A stretch of 27,999 nucleotides of DNA, taken from positions 1-27,999 of the IMG/VR virus record IMGVR_UViG_3300031227_000313; one strand, given 5' to 3'. Shown here piece after piece: positions 1 through 6,718 of this stretch. Both the position numbers and the translations under genes were made by a program. The notes beneath the pieces are model-generated. The model was not told the origin of the DNA, did not search any database, and saw only the letters and a program-made list of their open reading frames with translations. Within the stretch, counting starts at the first letter, position 1, and every line of letters begins with the position of its first letter. This DNA is from a virus.

Positions 1-144
1 TTTTTTTATAAATATTTTGTGCGGATTAAAATATTTTTCTTCCCATCTATAAACAGTATTAAACGATACGTCCAATTTACCTGCAAGGGCTTCTCGGCTT
101 AATCCTGCTTTTTCTCGACGCTGTTTTAATTGTTTGCCTGTCAT
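1..144 (-). CDS. XRE/Cro-CI family helix-turn-helix regulator, N-terminal part
   Basis: This is the first 48 codons of a leftward gene cut by the window edge; the frame is open to base 1. The protein begins MTGKQLKQRREKAGLSREA and continues through LAGKLDVSFNTVYRWEE. That is the normal layout of an XRE/lambda-repressor helix-turn-helix: a basic first helix, then a GLSREALAGKLDVS turn and a recognition helix with NTVYRWE. The ATG at 144 follows an AGGAG on the minus strand (about 9 bases away) and a strong sigma70-type promoter. It is the only gene pointing left, so this is probably the border between the regulatory/early side and the late operon. It could be a repressor or Cro-like switch protein; which one cannot be told without the rest. 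Family assignment is fairly sure, role is inferred. Confidence 0.85.
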   Translation of the reverse strand, partial: MTGKQLKQRREKAGLSREALAGKLDVSFNTVYRWEEKYFNPHKIFIKK

Positions 145-172
145 TGTGTCATCTCCTTTTTGGGTTACTTTA

Positions 173-200
173 AGTATAACATATATTTAATATTTGTCAA
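173..200 (-). promoter_or_regulatory. Sigma70-type promoter of the leftward regulator, with possible operator
   Basis: Read on the minus strand, a perfect TTGACA (200-195) is followed after 16 bases by TATACT (178-173). It lies 29 bases upstream of the regulator ATG. The imperfect palindrome GTTACTTTAAGTATAAC (164-180, arms GTTA/TAAC) covers the -10 box and would be a natural autorepression site; that part is inference. Confidence 0.75.
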
Positions 201-224
201 GGGCTATTTTTAAAATAAATAAAG

Positions 225-253
225 TTTGCATTTTCCATATCATAGCGTATAAT
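225..253 (+). promoter_or_regulatory. Rightward sigma70-type promoter for the structured RNA/late operon
   Basis: A perfect TATAAT (248-253) sits 17 bases after TTTGCA (225-230, 4 of 6 matches to TTGACA), giving a start near 260. The hexamers TATCAT (238-243) and ATGATA (263-268) form an inverted repeat around the -10 box and could be operator half-sites. The promoter is divergent from that of the leftward regulator and about 25 bases from it, an arrangement typical of phage genetic switches. It is the only good promoter seen before the first rightward gene at 665. Confidence 0.6.
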
Positions 254-259
254 TGATAG

Positions 260-655
260 TGAATGATAAGACATAGATATTCGGGGGCGGCGGGACGATG
301 TCCTTTCCCGCTTGCTCCCAACCTTGACAAAGTAAGATGATTAAAGTTCTGCTATGCAGATAAGAAATAAGGTTCGGGGTGTCTCCCGGTCGACTAACTC
401 ATCTTACATATTTGACAATTAAATCCCTTTGAACTTCTTAGATACCACTACCAAGTAAGATAATGGAAAGTAGACCGAGAGTGGCAAACATAGATTTTTG
501 AGGGGATTTAGATATTGCGGGAGTATCTCCGGGGAGATAGTAAGTTACTACATCACGTTTCTTATGACTAATGTCATACAGGCATAGACCTAGGGTGTAG
601 GATTTGCTATTAAAAAGGCTGTGCATAACCCTAAAACCCCAAGCACAAATAAGGG
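260..655 (+). ncRNA. Candidate large structured RNA or long structured leader
   Basis: About 400 bases between the rightward promoter and the first gene contain no convincing coding sequence but a row of inverted repeats. These are: 283-295 with 306-319 (13 pairs, one bulge, two G-U); 332-340 with 399-407 (GTAAGATGA/TCATCTTAC), enclosing hairpins 348-352/356-360 and 375-378/385-388; 420-430 with 500-510 (11 pairs, some G-U), enclosing 445-449/480-484; 524-530 with 533-539; 563-568 with 573-578 (TATGAC/GTCATA); and 591-596 with 628-633 (TAGGGT/ACCCTA). No terminator is visible before 665, so it may be either a free RNA or the 5' leader of the late transcript. It does not match tmRNA, tRNA or RNase P as I know them. 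A DNA role such as a packaging site is an alternative. The structures are seen; the function is unknown. Confidence 0.5.
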
Positions 656-664
656 AAGGTTTAA

Positions 665-925
665 ATGAAACAGACCATCAGAATAACCTATAATGGAGCA
701 ATATCTAAAGAAATAGATTCAAGGCTGGCTGACCTATTAGAGGCAACTCCTCTTAATTTCGAGAAGACAGGGCAAGGATATAATGTAAAAACCGGTATTA
801 GGGATATACAATTTGAACGTGAGACCAATTTACAAGTAGAAATAATGACGATAAATGATGAGCATGAAAGGCAACTATCTATCAGGAATGCCCTCATGAT
901 AGACAAAGGAAGCCCACCAGCATGA
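665..925 (+). CDS. Hypothetical protein, 86 aa, first gene of the late operon
   Basis: The start at ATG 665 is preceded by a purine-rich site (AAGGGAAGG, 651-659). The protein is soluble, mixed charged and polar, with an N-terminal beta-like stretch (MKQTIRITYNG), a short helix (SRLADLLEAT) and a second beta-like stretch (NLQVEIMTIN). No signal peptide, membrane segment or known motif is visible, and I do not recognise the family. The stop codon overlaps the next start as ATGA, so the two genes are translationally coupled. It lies directly after the structured region and two genes upstream of the co-chaperonin. The reading frame is believable from start, spacing and coupling; function unknown. 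Confidence 0.7.
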   Translation: MKQTIRITYNGAISKEIDSRLADLLEATPLNFEKTGQGYNVKTGIRDIQFERETNLQVEIMTINDEHERQLSIRNALMIDKGSPPA

Positions 926-1050
926 AGCTCCTAATTAAGATAGCAATAACAGTAATTATCATAGCAGTTTGCGTTAATACCTGCATATCAATAAGCAATT
1001 ATGCGAATAAGAGAGCCAATGCGGGCCCATTTGCGTATCTATATAAATGA
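922..1050 (+). CDS. Small membrane peptide, 42 aa
   Basis: A 43-codon frame starts at ATG 922, overlapping the previous stop as ATGA, with AGGAAG about 10 bases upstream. The peptide starts MKLLIKIAITVIIIAVCV, a basic N-terminus followed by a hydrophobic helix of about 16 residues, and ends in a polar tail (NYANKRANAG). This looks like a single-pass membrane peptide or an uncleaved signal anchor. Coupling to the upstream gene and the 12-base gap to the next gene support it being real. No function can be assigned; tiny phage membrane peptides include holin-like and superinfection-exclusion proteins, but nothing here decides between them. Confidence 0.6.
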   Translation: MKLLIKIAITVIIIAVCVNTCISISNYANKRANAGPFAYLYK

Positions 1051-1062
1051 AAGGCATATTAA

Positions 1063-1389
1063 ATGGTAACAGCTCTTAACAAGACAGTAGTAGTCAAGCC
1101 CCTCTATAGAAAACAGTCCGAATCCGGATTGATAATTCCAGATAGTGCAACAAAATACAAGAAATATGATGCTGAAGTGGTTGGCGAAGTAGTAGCTGTA
1201 TCAAAGCAGAGTGATTATAAGGATGATTTAGCTCCAGGTGAGATACTATTATTCATGAGGCACGAAGGAAAGCCAATGAGTATTGATAATATAGAGCATA
1301 GAACAGTAAGCGATAAATGGATCATGGGCAAACTAATAGGGCAAGAGGCTGAAGATATTAAAAAGAGCCATGCTCCCATGGGGATATGA
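1063..1389 (+). CDS. GroES-like co-chaperonin (Cpn10 family)
   Basis: This 108-residue protein matches the GroES fold in order and length (GroES is about 97 residues). An N-terminal strand (NKTVVVKPL) is followed by the mobile-loop region with SGLIIPDSA at 21-29, equivalent to the GGIVIP-type segment that docks on GroEL. Then come EVVGEVVAV (38-46), PGEILLF (58-64) and the C-terminal strand WIMGKLIG. It would cap the host GroEL ring and help fold a phage protein, as T4 gp31 does for the T4 capsid protein. The start ATG 1063 follows AAAGG. A tail of about 16 residues after the last strand is extra. Position next to the terminase genes suggests a head-assembly role, but the client protein is not known. 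Confidence 0.85.
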   Translation: MVTALNKTVVVKPLYRKQSESGLIIPDSATKYKKYDAEVVGEVVAVSKQSDYKDDLAPGEILLFMRHEGKPMSIDNIEHRTVSDKWIMGKLIGQEAEDIKKSHAPMGI

Positions 1390-1398
1390 GGTAAGAAA

Positions 1399-1872
1399 AT
1401 GGCAAAAGCAGGCGCACCCACAAAATACAAACCTGAATTCTGCGATGATATAATAAAATTCTACAGTAGAGACTGTTGTAAGGTAGTTGAGGGGAAGCTA
1501 ATAGGAATAAAGCTGCCCACGTTGGTTGAGTTTGCTAAACACATAAAGGTTGGGGTATCAACAGTTTATGATTGGGTAAATCCAGATCATGGGTCATATC
1601 AAAAGATATTCTCGGACATATATAAGAAAAAAGTAGTAGAAATGCAGAAGAATGCGTTGATACAAGGAGGGTTATTAGGATACTATAATCCCTACTTTTG
1701 TAAGTTTGTATCTACTAATTTAACAGACATGAGAGACCAACAAGATGTTAAGCTTGACTACGGGAAAGAAACTCTTGATAAATTTAAGGATATGAAACCA
1801 GATGAGCTTAAACGCAAGGCAAAGGAAATGTCTGACGGAGTTACAGGAGTTAGCACAGTACAAAAAGATTAA
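1399..1872 (+). CDS. terS: Terminase small subunit
   Basis: The 157-residue protein has the layout of phage terminase small subunits. It has an N-terminal GAPTKYKPEFCDDIIKFY segment, a helix-turn-helix-like part around 41-58 (LVEFAKHIKVGVSTVYDW), and a helical middle ending in FCKFVSTNLTDMRDQ. The AGAPTKYxPE opening and the kxStvydW pattern are typical of this family. TerS recognises the phage DNA packaging site and loads the large subunit. Its last 71 bases overlap the start of terL in another frame, consistent with a coupled terS-terL pair. The start ATG 1399 has a GAGGTAAGA site upstream. The tail after residue 120 is charged and probably contacts TerL. Confidence is good from both motif and position. 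Confidence 0.85.
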   Translation: MAKAGAPTKYKPEFCDDIIKFYSRDCCKVVEGKLIGIKLPTLVEFAKHIKVGVSTVYDWVNPDHGSYQKIFSDIYKKKVVEMQKNALIQGGLLGYYNPYFCKFVSTNLTDMRDQQDVKLDYGKETLDKFKDMKPDELKRKAKEMSDGVTGVSTVQKD

Positions 1873-3721
1873 CCCTTTAGCGTTCTTTGAAAGATTGCCT
1901 ATTCAAGAGCTATTTTCTACTTGTAAGGGCAAAATAAGAGTATTGTTTGGCGGCAACCGGTCAGGAAAGACTGAAGAAGGGGCCGAATACTGCATAAGAA
2001 AAGCATTAGAGAAGCCAAATCAACGCATCTGGTGCTGTGCAGAGACCGAGGCTATCAGCATTTCAATACAACAGCGCAAGATATGGAGTCAGCTACCTAA
2101 GCATTTACTAAAATATGCGTTCTATGATCAGATAAATGGCTTTCGCAATAGTAAGATAATCTTTAAAAACGGCTCATACTTAGCATTTAAGACATATCAG
2201 CAAGGGGTTATATCTTACTCTTCAGATGATATTGACCTCATCTGGAATGATGAAGAGCCCAACAATGAGATAGTTAAAGAGCAGAGAATGCGGCTCCTTG
2301 ATAGAGATGGCGAAATGATATTCACCATGACCTCATTAAAAGGCGTAACAGACCTAATTGATGACATTTCAAGCGATTATGAGATAATTAAGTCTGAATA
2401 CGCAGAGCTGGCAGATAAGACGCTTCCCAGGATAGCTAAGAAGGATGATATATACATCTTTTTTATGTGGACTACAGAAAATCCATATATCAATCAGGGG
2501 CGTGTTAAGTCAGATGCTAAGCTGATGAGTTCACAAGAGATACTATCTCGTATATATGGAATGCCGATTAACTTAACTGGCAAGGTATATCCAACATTCA
2601 GCCATGATATACATATATTGCCTCAGAATGATATGCCTTATGATGAGCCAGTTACGCTTTATCACGTTCTTGACCCACACGACCGGAAGCCCTGGGCAAT
2701 GGGTTGGTTCGCAGTCAATAGAGTAGGCACGGGATTTATGATTGATGAATATCCCAATAGAAACTTCAATGAGATTATATCAGACAATAAGACTTATGAA
2801 GAATATGCTCAGATTATTAAGGTTAAAGAGGCAGCAATTCTCGATGTGTTTAGAGCGAACGGAGTACACAGGCGCATCATTGACCCCAACTCTGGCAACT
2901 GTACGGAGCGGAAAGCTAAGCGGGACAGCGAAACAGGGATAGCATCTACAACACCAAAGAAGATGCTCCAAGCTTTAAATCTCACGTTTCACGATGGTAT
3001 TGACATAATAGAGGCAGGGCACTTACAAGTAAGACAGAAGCTTTATTATGAGATGAAAGACGGCGAGTTTATAACCAAGCCGAAGTTCTATATCTCTGAT
3101 AGATGCCATAACGCAATAAGGCACATGAGTAAGTATTCACACAAAGACCCCACAACGACAGACGGAGACGTAAGAGACAAGATAGGCTTAGTAGAGAAAC
3201 ATAAGGATTTCTGTTTAGTGGGAAACACTTTAATAAGAACACCAAAAGGACAAATAATCATTAAAGATATTAAAATAGGAGATTATGTGGAAACAGATGT
3301 TGGCTTAAGAAAAGTAACAGCATCACGGATTACTGGATATAATAGCAATGTAATAAAAGTTACTTTCTCAGATGGAAGAATATTGTGCGGAACTCCGAAT
3401 CATAGAGTATTTTTAAAAAATGGGAAAGAAATTCCACTTGACTTACTTAGATATGGTGATATAATGGATGTATGGGAAAACCAAAAAACAAATATTCAAA
3501 AGCAAAAACATGCTCACCGCGATGCAGTAACTGTAGCCAAAGTCGAACCAAACTCCAAAAAAACAGTTTATAATTTAACCGTTGAGGGCAGACATAGATA
3601 TTATGCCAACGATATTCTTGTGTCTAATTGCGACGTTATTAGATATTTTTGGATGGATAACCCCAGATTTATAAAGAGAAGCACATTTAATGCAGAGAAT
3701 GAGTTTGAGAAAGCATATTAA
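1802..3721 (+). CDS. terL: Terminase large subunit interrupted by an in-frame mini-intein
   Basis: The 639-residue precursor is the ATP-driven DNA packaging motor and nuclease. The ATPase domain has a Walker A motif GGNRSGKT (50-57), a Walker B region IDLIWNDEEP (144-153) with acidic catalytic residues, and a TMTSLKG motif III (175-181). The RNase H-like nuclease shows VLDPHD (D291), IIDP (D361) and a final motif KDF-CDVIRYF split by the intein. Residues 471-609 are the intein; after splicing the protein would be 500 residues, normal for TerL. The start ATG 1802 lies inside terS (71-base overlap) with AAGGA upstream; no later in-frame ATG precedes the ATPase domain. Splicing must work for the nuclease motif to be rebuilt, so TerL activity depends on the intein. 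Identification is secure. Confidence 0.95.
   Translation: MSLNARQRKCLTELQELAQYKKINPLAFFERLPIQELFSTCKGKIRVLFGGNRSGKTEEGAEYCIRKALEKPNQRIWCCAETEAISISIQQRKIWSQLPKHLLKYAFYDQINGFRNSKIIFKNGSYLAFKTYQQGVISYSSDDIDLIWNDEEPNNEIVKEQRMRLLDRDGEMIFTMTSLKGVTDLIDDISSDYEIIKSEYAELADKTLPRIAKKDDIYIFFMWTTENPYINQGRVKSDAKLMSSQEILSRIYGMPINLTGKVYPTFSHDIHILPQNDMPYDEPVTLYHVLDPHDRKPWAMGWFAVNRVGTGFMIDEYPNRNFNEIISDNKTYEEYAQIIKVKEAAILDVFRANGVHRRIIDPNSGNCTERKAKRDSETGIASTTPKKMLQALNLTFHDGIDIIEAGHLQVRQKLYYEMKDGEFITKPKFYISDRCHNAIRHMSKYSHKDPTTTDGDVRDKIGLVEKHKDFCLVGNTLIRTPKGQIIIKDIKIGDYVETDVGLRKVTASRITGYNSNVIKVTFSDGRILCGTPNHRVFLKNGKEIPLDLLRYGDIMDVWENQKTNIQKQKHAHRDAVTVAKVEPNSKKTVYNLTVEGRHRYYANDILVSNCDVIRYFWMDNPRFIKRSTFNAENEFEKAY
3212..3628 (+). 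other. Mini-intein (139 aa) without homing endonuclease, inside terL
   Basis: The insert runs from Cys471 to Asn609 of TerL. Block A is CLVGNTLIRTPKG at the N-terminus with the nucleophile Cys. Block B has TPNH (531-534). Block F/G at the C-terminus is VYNLTVEGRHRYYAND followed by ILVSN, and the next residue is Cys610 (+1 nucleophile). The usual penultimate His is Ser608, while a block F His (H598) is present. There is no LAGLIDADG or HNH segment between blocks B and F, only about 45 residues, so this is a mini-intein that can splice but not home on its own. The insert is visibly more AT-rich: three 60-base lines inside gave 27, 32 and 38% GC against 43 and 57% in two lines of flanking terL. 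A non-splicing Hint domain is the alternative; the intact flanking TerL motif argues against it. Confidence 0.92.
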
Positions 3722-3735
3722 CGGAAAGGTACAAT

Positions 3736-4083
3736 ATGAGCGATAAGAAGGAAGAAATCAAAGCTAAGGAAATGACACCAGAGGAAACCTTAGAGGCTAA
3801 GAAGAAGCTATTTACAGCAGACCCGGATAGGTTTGTTGATACTGATGAGCTTATTATAGCTGTTAAGAAAGCTAAGGCAGGGCTGGAAATCTTCATAAAT
3901 TCCGCGGCAACGACTGGACAGCTTTTTGTAGCACAGGGAGAAATGCAGTATAATATTAATAAAACATTAGCGGCTAGAGAATATCTTGCTATGAAGAAAG
4001 CTCAAGAATCTAAAAAGATAGTAACAGCATCTGGCTTAAATAGTAATATGAGGGCTGGACTAAAAAAGGTATTTAAACATTGA
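3736..4083 (+). CDS. Hypothetical helical protein, 115 aa, between terminase and portal
   Basis: The gene starts at ATG 3736 with GAAAGG about 8 bases upstream and 15 bases after the terL stop. The protein is mostly helical and charged: a Lys/Glu-rich N-terminus (KKEEIKAKEMTPEETLEAKKK), then DPDRFVDTDELIIAVKKAKAGLEIF, a less charged centre with ATTGQLFVAQGEMQYN, and a basic C-terminus (MRAGLKKVFKH). No signal peptide, membrane segment or enzyme motif is visible. Small helical proteins at this place in phages can be head-associated, but I do not recognise this one. The frame is well supported by spacing and ribosome site; function unknown. Confidence 0.75.
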   Translation: MSDKKEEIKAKEMTPEETLEAKKKLFTADPDRFVDTDELIIAVKKAKAGLEIFINSAATTGQLFVAQGEMQYNINKTLAAREYLAMKKAQESKKIVTASGLNSNMRAGLKKVFKH

Positions 4084-4090
4084 GGGCGAT

Positions 4091-4234
4091 ATGAAACCTG
4101 AAGACAAGATTAAGAAACTACCGTTATCACATAGAGAGTTCAGAAACTCTAAACGTGATAGGAATGACGACTTACAGCAAGAATTTGATGATACAAAATC
4201 AGCAAAGGACAGATTAAATGGCAAAAAAGACTGA
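4091..4234 (+). CDS. Small charged protein, 47 aa, overlapping the portal gene start
   Basis: A 48-codon frame starts at ATG 4091 with GAGGG just upstream and ends 17 bases inside the portal gene. The peptide is very hydrophilic (MKPEDKIKKLPLSHREFRNS, then a DRNDDLQQEFDDTK stretch and a basic end NGKKD). It fills what would otherwise be a 134-base gap in a tightly packed operon, and the overlap suggests coupling with the portal. No domain is recognisable. It could be chance, but the ribosome site, position and overlap favour a real gene. Confidence 0.55.
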   Translation: MKPEDKIKKLPLSHREFRNSKRDRNDDLQQEFDDTKSAKDRLNGKKD

Positions 4235-6434
4235 CAGGCGAGTAGCTAAGAAAGACCTACTGAAGACAGACCTCACGGAGAAGGAAGCACCCAGAGTAGA
4301 GCCGGAGCTTGAATCTGATAAGGTATCAGCACCAGCGGCTAAAGAGATTGTCAAAGTGGTAATGGCGGATTACAAAGCGGGCATTGAGGCTATGACTGAT
4401 TATATAGCCCAAAGAGAGCTTGACTTGAAGATGTATTATGGCTCTAAACCTAGCGAAATAGAGAATCTAAAGAAAAAGGGTTGGCAATCTGATAGGAATC
4501 TAGGGGTTACTGCTGCTGTCTGCGATATATATCAAGCTACTTTACTGTCAACGTGTTGGACCCCCGACACCATTCACTTTATAGCTACAGAGAAGAACGA
4601 TATGGACAACAAGGCTAATCTGACTAGCTTTGCTAAGTGGGCAGTCAGTCAGAGTGAGGGAAACATCTTTCCAGAAGTAGATGACCATATTCACAATAGG
4701 ACGTCTCAGGGCTTCTCAGTGTTCAAGGTATATTGGAAAGTCTGGTATGAGTGGGTTGACAGGCGTATCCCTAACACTAAAACTGGTGGCTATATAATAA
4801 AAACAGAGAAAAAGCGTTTTGAAAAAGGCGTTATGGAGAATATCTCTAATGTAGAAGATATAGTCCTTCCGTCTTACGGCAAGAATATACAAAATCTAGC
4901 CTTCTTTATTCATGTAATACATAAGGCCAGTGATGAGGTAAAGGATTTAATTGATGACAATCGCTTCAGAGATGTACCTGATGACTTCATAGATAAGCTA
5001 AAGGGCGCTTGTGTAGATGCAAAAAACAAGTCTTTAGCTAAGACAAAAGCCAATTCTTTAGGTATATCATCTATTACAGATGCTGATTTAAGAGCTTTCC
5101 CTCTTGATTTGTATGAATGGTACGGCACTTATAAGCTTAAAAACAAGACAGAAAAGTATCGATTTACTATTGAGCCGATAACTCAGACGCTTTTAGATGC
5201 TAAGCCAGTGCGTAGAATCAATAGAACAAACAAGATACCCTTTGCGGGTGGTGCTTTTATAAGAATACCTGGAAGAATAAGGGGGCATTCTCTTCCTAAG
5301 CTTATAGCACCGGCAGTCAATGCTATAAATAATGTCTATAATCAGAAGTCAGACTTCCAGTATATAACTAACTGTCCATTTGGATTTGCTAACTTTGATG
5401 AGGGATATGTTACGCAAAAGCAAGAGCTATTTCCAGGTATGATTTATCCTGTGGCTGGGGATCCGACAAAGGCTGTCTATTTCCCCAACTTGCAGCGTTC
5501 TATGGCCTGGGCAATTCAAGACATCAACCTGCTATTTGAGATTATAGAAAAGCTCACAGGTGCGGGTTCGTACTTTCAGACAACAGGCAAGAATACATCT
5601 GGTACAGCTACAAGAGATATCATGGTAGCTGAAAAGGGAGAAACTAAGTTCAGTCTATGGGTTAAGCGCATAATGACTGATGTTTGTGAAGCTCTGACTA
5701 TGTTCATAAATATGTATCAGGATTGGGCACCACCTAACTTAGGACAGCGTGTTTTAGGGGAAGATGGCAAGCAGTTAATAAGAAATCTATCTATTGAGTC
5801 TTTAAGGGGTAATTATGCCGCAAGAATGGAAGCTGATAATCTATCCGGCTCTAAGACTCTTGAAAAGCAAGTTAAAATGTGGGCATTTGAGAATCTACAA
5901 GGTAGCATCTGGTGTAATCCTCAAATTAACCCTGAAGGTAATTATAACCTAGCAGCTGATACAATTAAGATACTTGGTATCAATGATGCTGAAAGATATT
6001 TAGGTAAGAAGCCGGATATAAAGAAAGGCTATGACAGCAAGGAGCTTGAAGAAGAATGGACACGATTTATGCAGGGCGAAGACTTTGACCCGCCAGAAGG
6101 CGAAGACGCATATCAACACATGATGGGCCACTTCAAGCAAAAAGAGGAAAACTACTATGACTTAGATGTTGAATATAGAGCCGTCTTTGATAAGCATCTA
6201 TTTAAGACAATGATAAATTTCCGAAAGCTAGTCAACGAGATACAGAAAACGAAGTTAGTCAATACAATGATGATGAGCATGATGCCCGAAAGTATGGCTG
6301 GCAGGCCACTGCCTGAAGGTCAGCAAGGAATGCAGCAGCAGGGTAGTCCGATGAATCCTAATATTGTCCAACCCCCAAATGCAGCAGCTCCTAATGCTAA
6401 TGATATGGGCTTAGGTGGAATGGGTGGAGCTTAA
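4218..6434 (+). CDS. Portal protein
   Basis: The 738-residue protein follows terminase and precedes the scaffold and capsid genes, the standard place for the portal. It is in the size range of podovirus portals such as P22 gp1 (about 725 residues). Features include a charged N-terminus (1-50), a helical segment with MTDYIAQRELDLKMYYG (about 59-75), and a wing-like region with aromatic DIYQATLLSTCWTPDTIHF (about 103-121). Further on are AINNVYNQKSDFQY and a long C-terminal helix, then a Met/Gln/Pro/Gly-rich tail (MQQQGSPMNPNIVQPPN). The dodecameric portal is the entry hole for DNA and the joint between head and tail. The start ATG 4218 has AAAGGA upstream. Sequence similarity to any one family was not searched; the call rests on position, size and layout. 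Confidence 0.85.
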   Translation: MAKKTDRRVAKKDLLKTDLTEKEAPRVEPELESDKVSAPAAKEIVKVVMADYKAGIEAMTDYIAQRELDLKMYYGSKPSEIENLKKKGWQSDRNLGVTAAVCDIYQATLLSTCWTPDTIHFIATEKNDMDNKANLTSFAKWAVSQSEGNIFPEVDDHIHNRTSQGFSVFKVYWKVWYEWVDRRIPNTKTGGYIIKTEKKRFEKGVMENISNVEDIVLPSYGKNIQNLAFFIHVIHKASDEVKDLIDDNRFRDVPDDFIDKLKGACVDAKNKSLAKTKANSLGISSITDADLRAFPLDLYEWYGTYKLKNKTEKYRFTIEPITQTLLDAKPVRRINRTNKIPFAGGAFIRIPGRIRGHSLPKLIAPAVNAINNVYNQKSDFQYITNCPFGFANFDEGYVTQKQELFPGMIYPVAGDPTKAVYFPNLQRSMAWAIQDINLLFEIIEKLTGAGSYFQTTGKNTSGTATRDIMVAEKGETKFSLWVKRIMTDVCEALTMFINMYQDWAPPNLGQRVLGEDGKQLIRNLSIESLRGNYAARMEADNLSGSKTLEKQVKMWAFENLQGSIWCNPQINPEGNYNLAADTIKILGINDAERYLGKKPDIKKGYDSKELEEEWTRFMQGEDFDPPEGEDAYQHMMGHFKQKEENYYDLDVEYRAVFDKHLFKTMINFRKLVNEIQKTKLVNTMMMSMMPESMAGRPLPEGQQGMQQQGSPMNPNIVQPPNAAAPNANDMGLGGMGGA

Positions 6435-6715
6435 TGGGTGAAAAGGTAAATAATAAAGACCTATTTGATGAGTTAGCTGATTGGACAGCAATTATCAACA
6501 GTCCAGCATGGGATTCTTTTGTTGACTTATTAAATCGAAGAGCCAGTTATTTAAACACGCAAGTTCTATCATCGATAAAAGATGATAATATGCACAATGC
6601 TAAAAACTACACTTTCAGACTTGAAGAGTGTAAGACGATTCTAAAAAAAGTAAGTGAAAGAATGAAATGTATTAAAAGTGAAATGAACAAATCTAATGCG
6701 GAAGGGGGAGAATAG
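6434..6715 (+). CDS. Small helical protein downstream of portal, 93 aa
   Basis: The start codon shares one base with the portal stop (TAATG), so translation is coupled. The protein is helical: DLFDELADWTAIINSPAWDSFVDLL, then RASYLNTQVLSSI, then a long charged helix with NYTFRLEECKTILKKVSERM. The W..ii.spaW..fvd.l pattern followed by a coiled helix is reminiscent of small proteins often found after phage portals, but I cannot name the family. It has no signal peptide or membrane segment. A head or portal accessory role is a guess from position. The reading frame is secure. Confidence 0.75.
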   Translation: MGEKVNNKDLFDELADWTAIINSPAWDSFVDLLNRRASYLNTQVLSSIKDDNMHNAKNYTFRLEECKTILKKVSERMKCIKSEMNKSNAEGGE

Positions 6716-6718
6716 AAA

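Noticed and set aside
260-420. tmRNA or tRNA-like RNA, because of the GGGGGC start and GC-rich hairpin
   Set aside because: No acceptor-stem partner, no TPsiC arm and no tag reading frame could be found.
412-440. Second promoter using TTGACA at 412-417
   Set aside because: The hexamer at the right distance (TTCTTA) is a poor -10 box, and the site lies within the paired region.
438-626. Minus-strand 62-residue frame with a hydrophobic C-terminus (LGLLSIILLGSGI) that faintly recalls a sorting signal
   Set aside because: No ribosome site upstream, no basic end after the hydrophobic part, and it lies opposite the strongest run of RNA-like inverted repeats.
2742-2942. Nested + strand frame inside terL
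   Set aside because: Overlaps the conserved TerL nuclease domain in another frame with no ribosome site.
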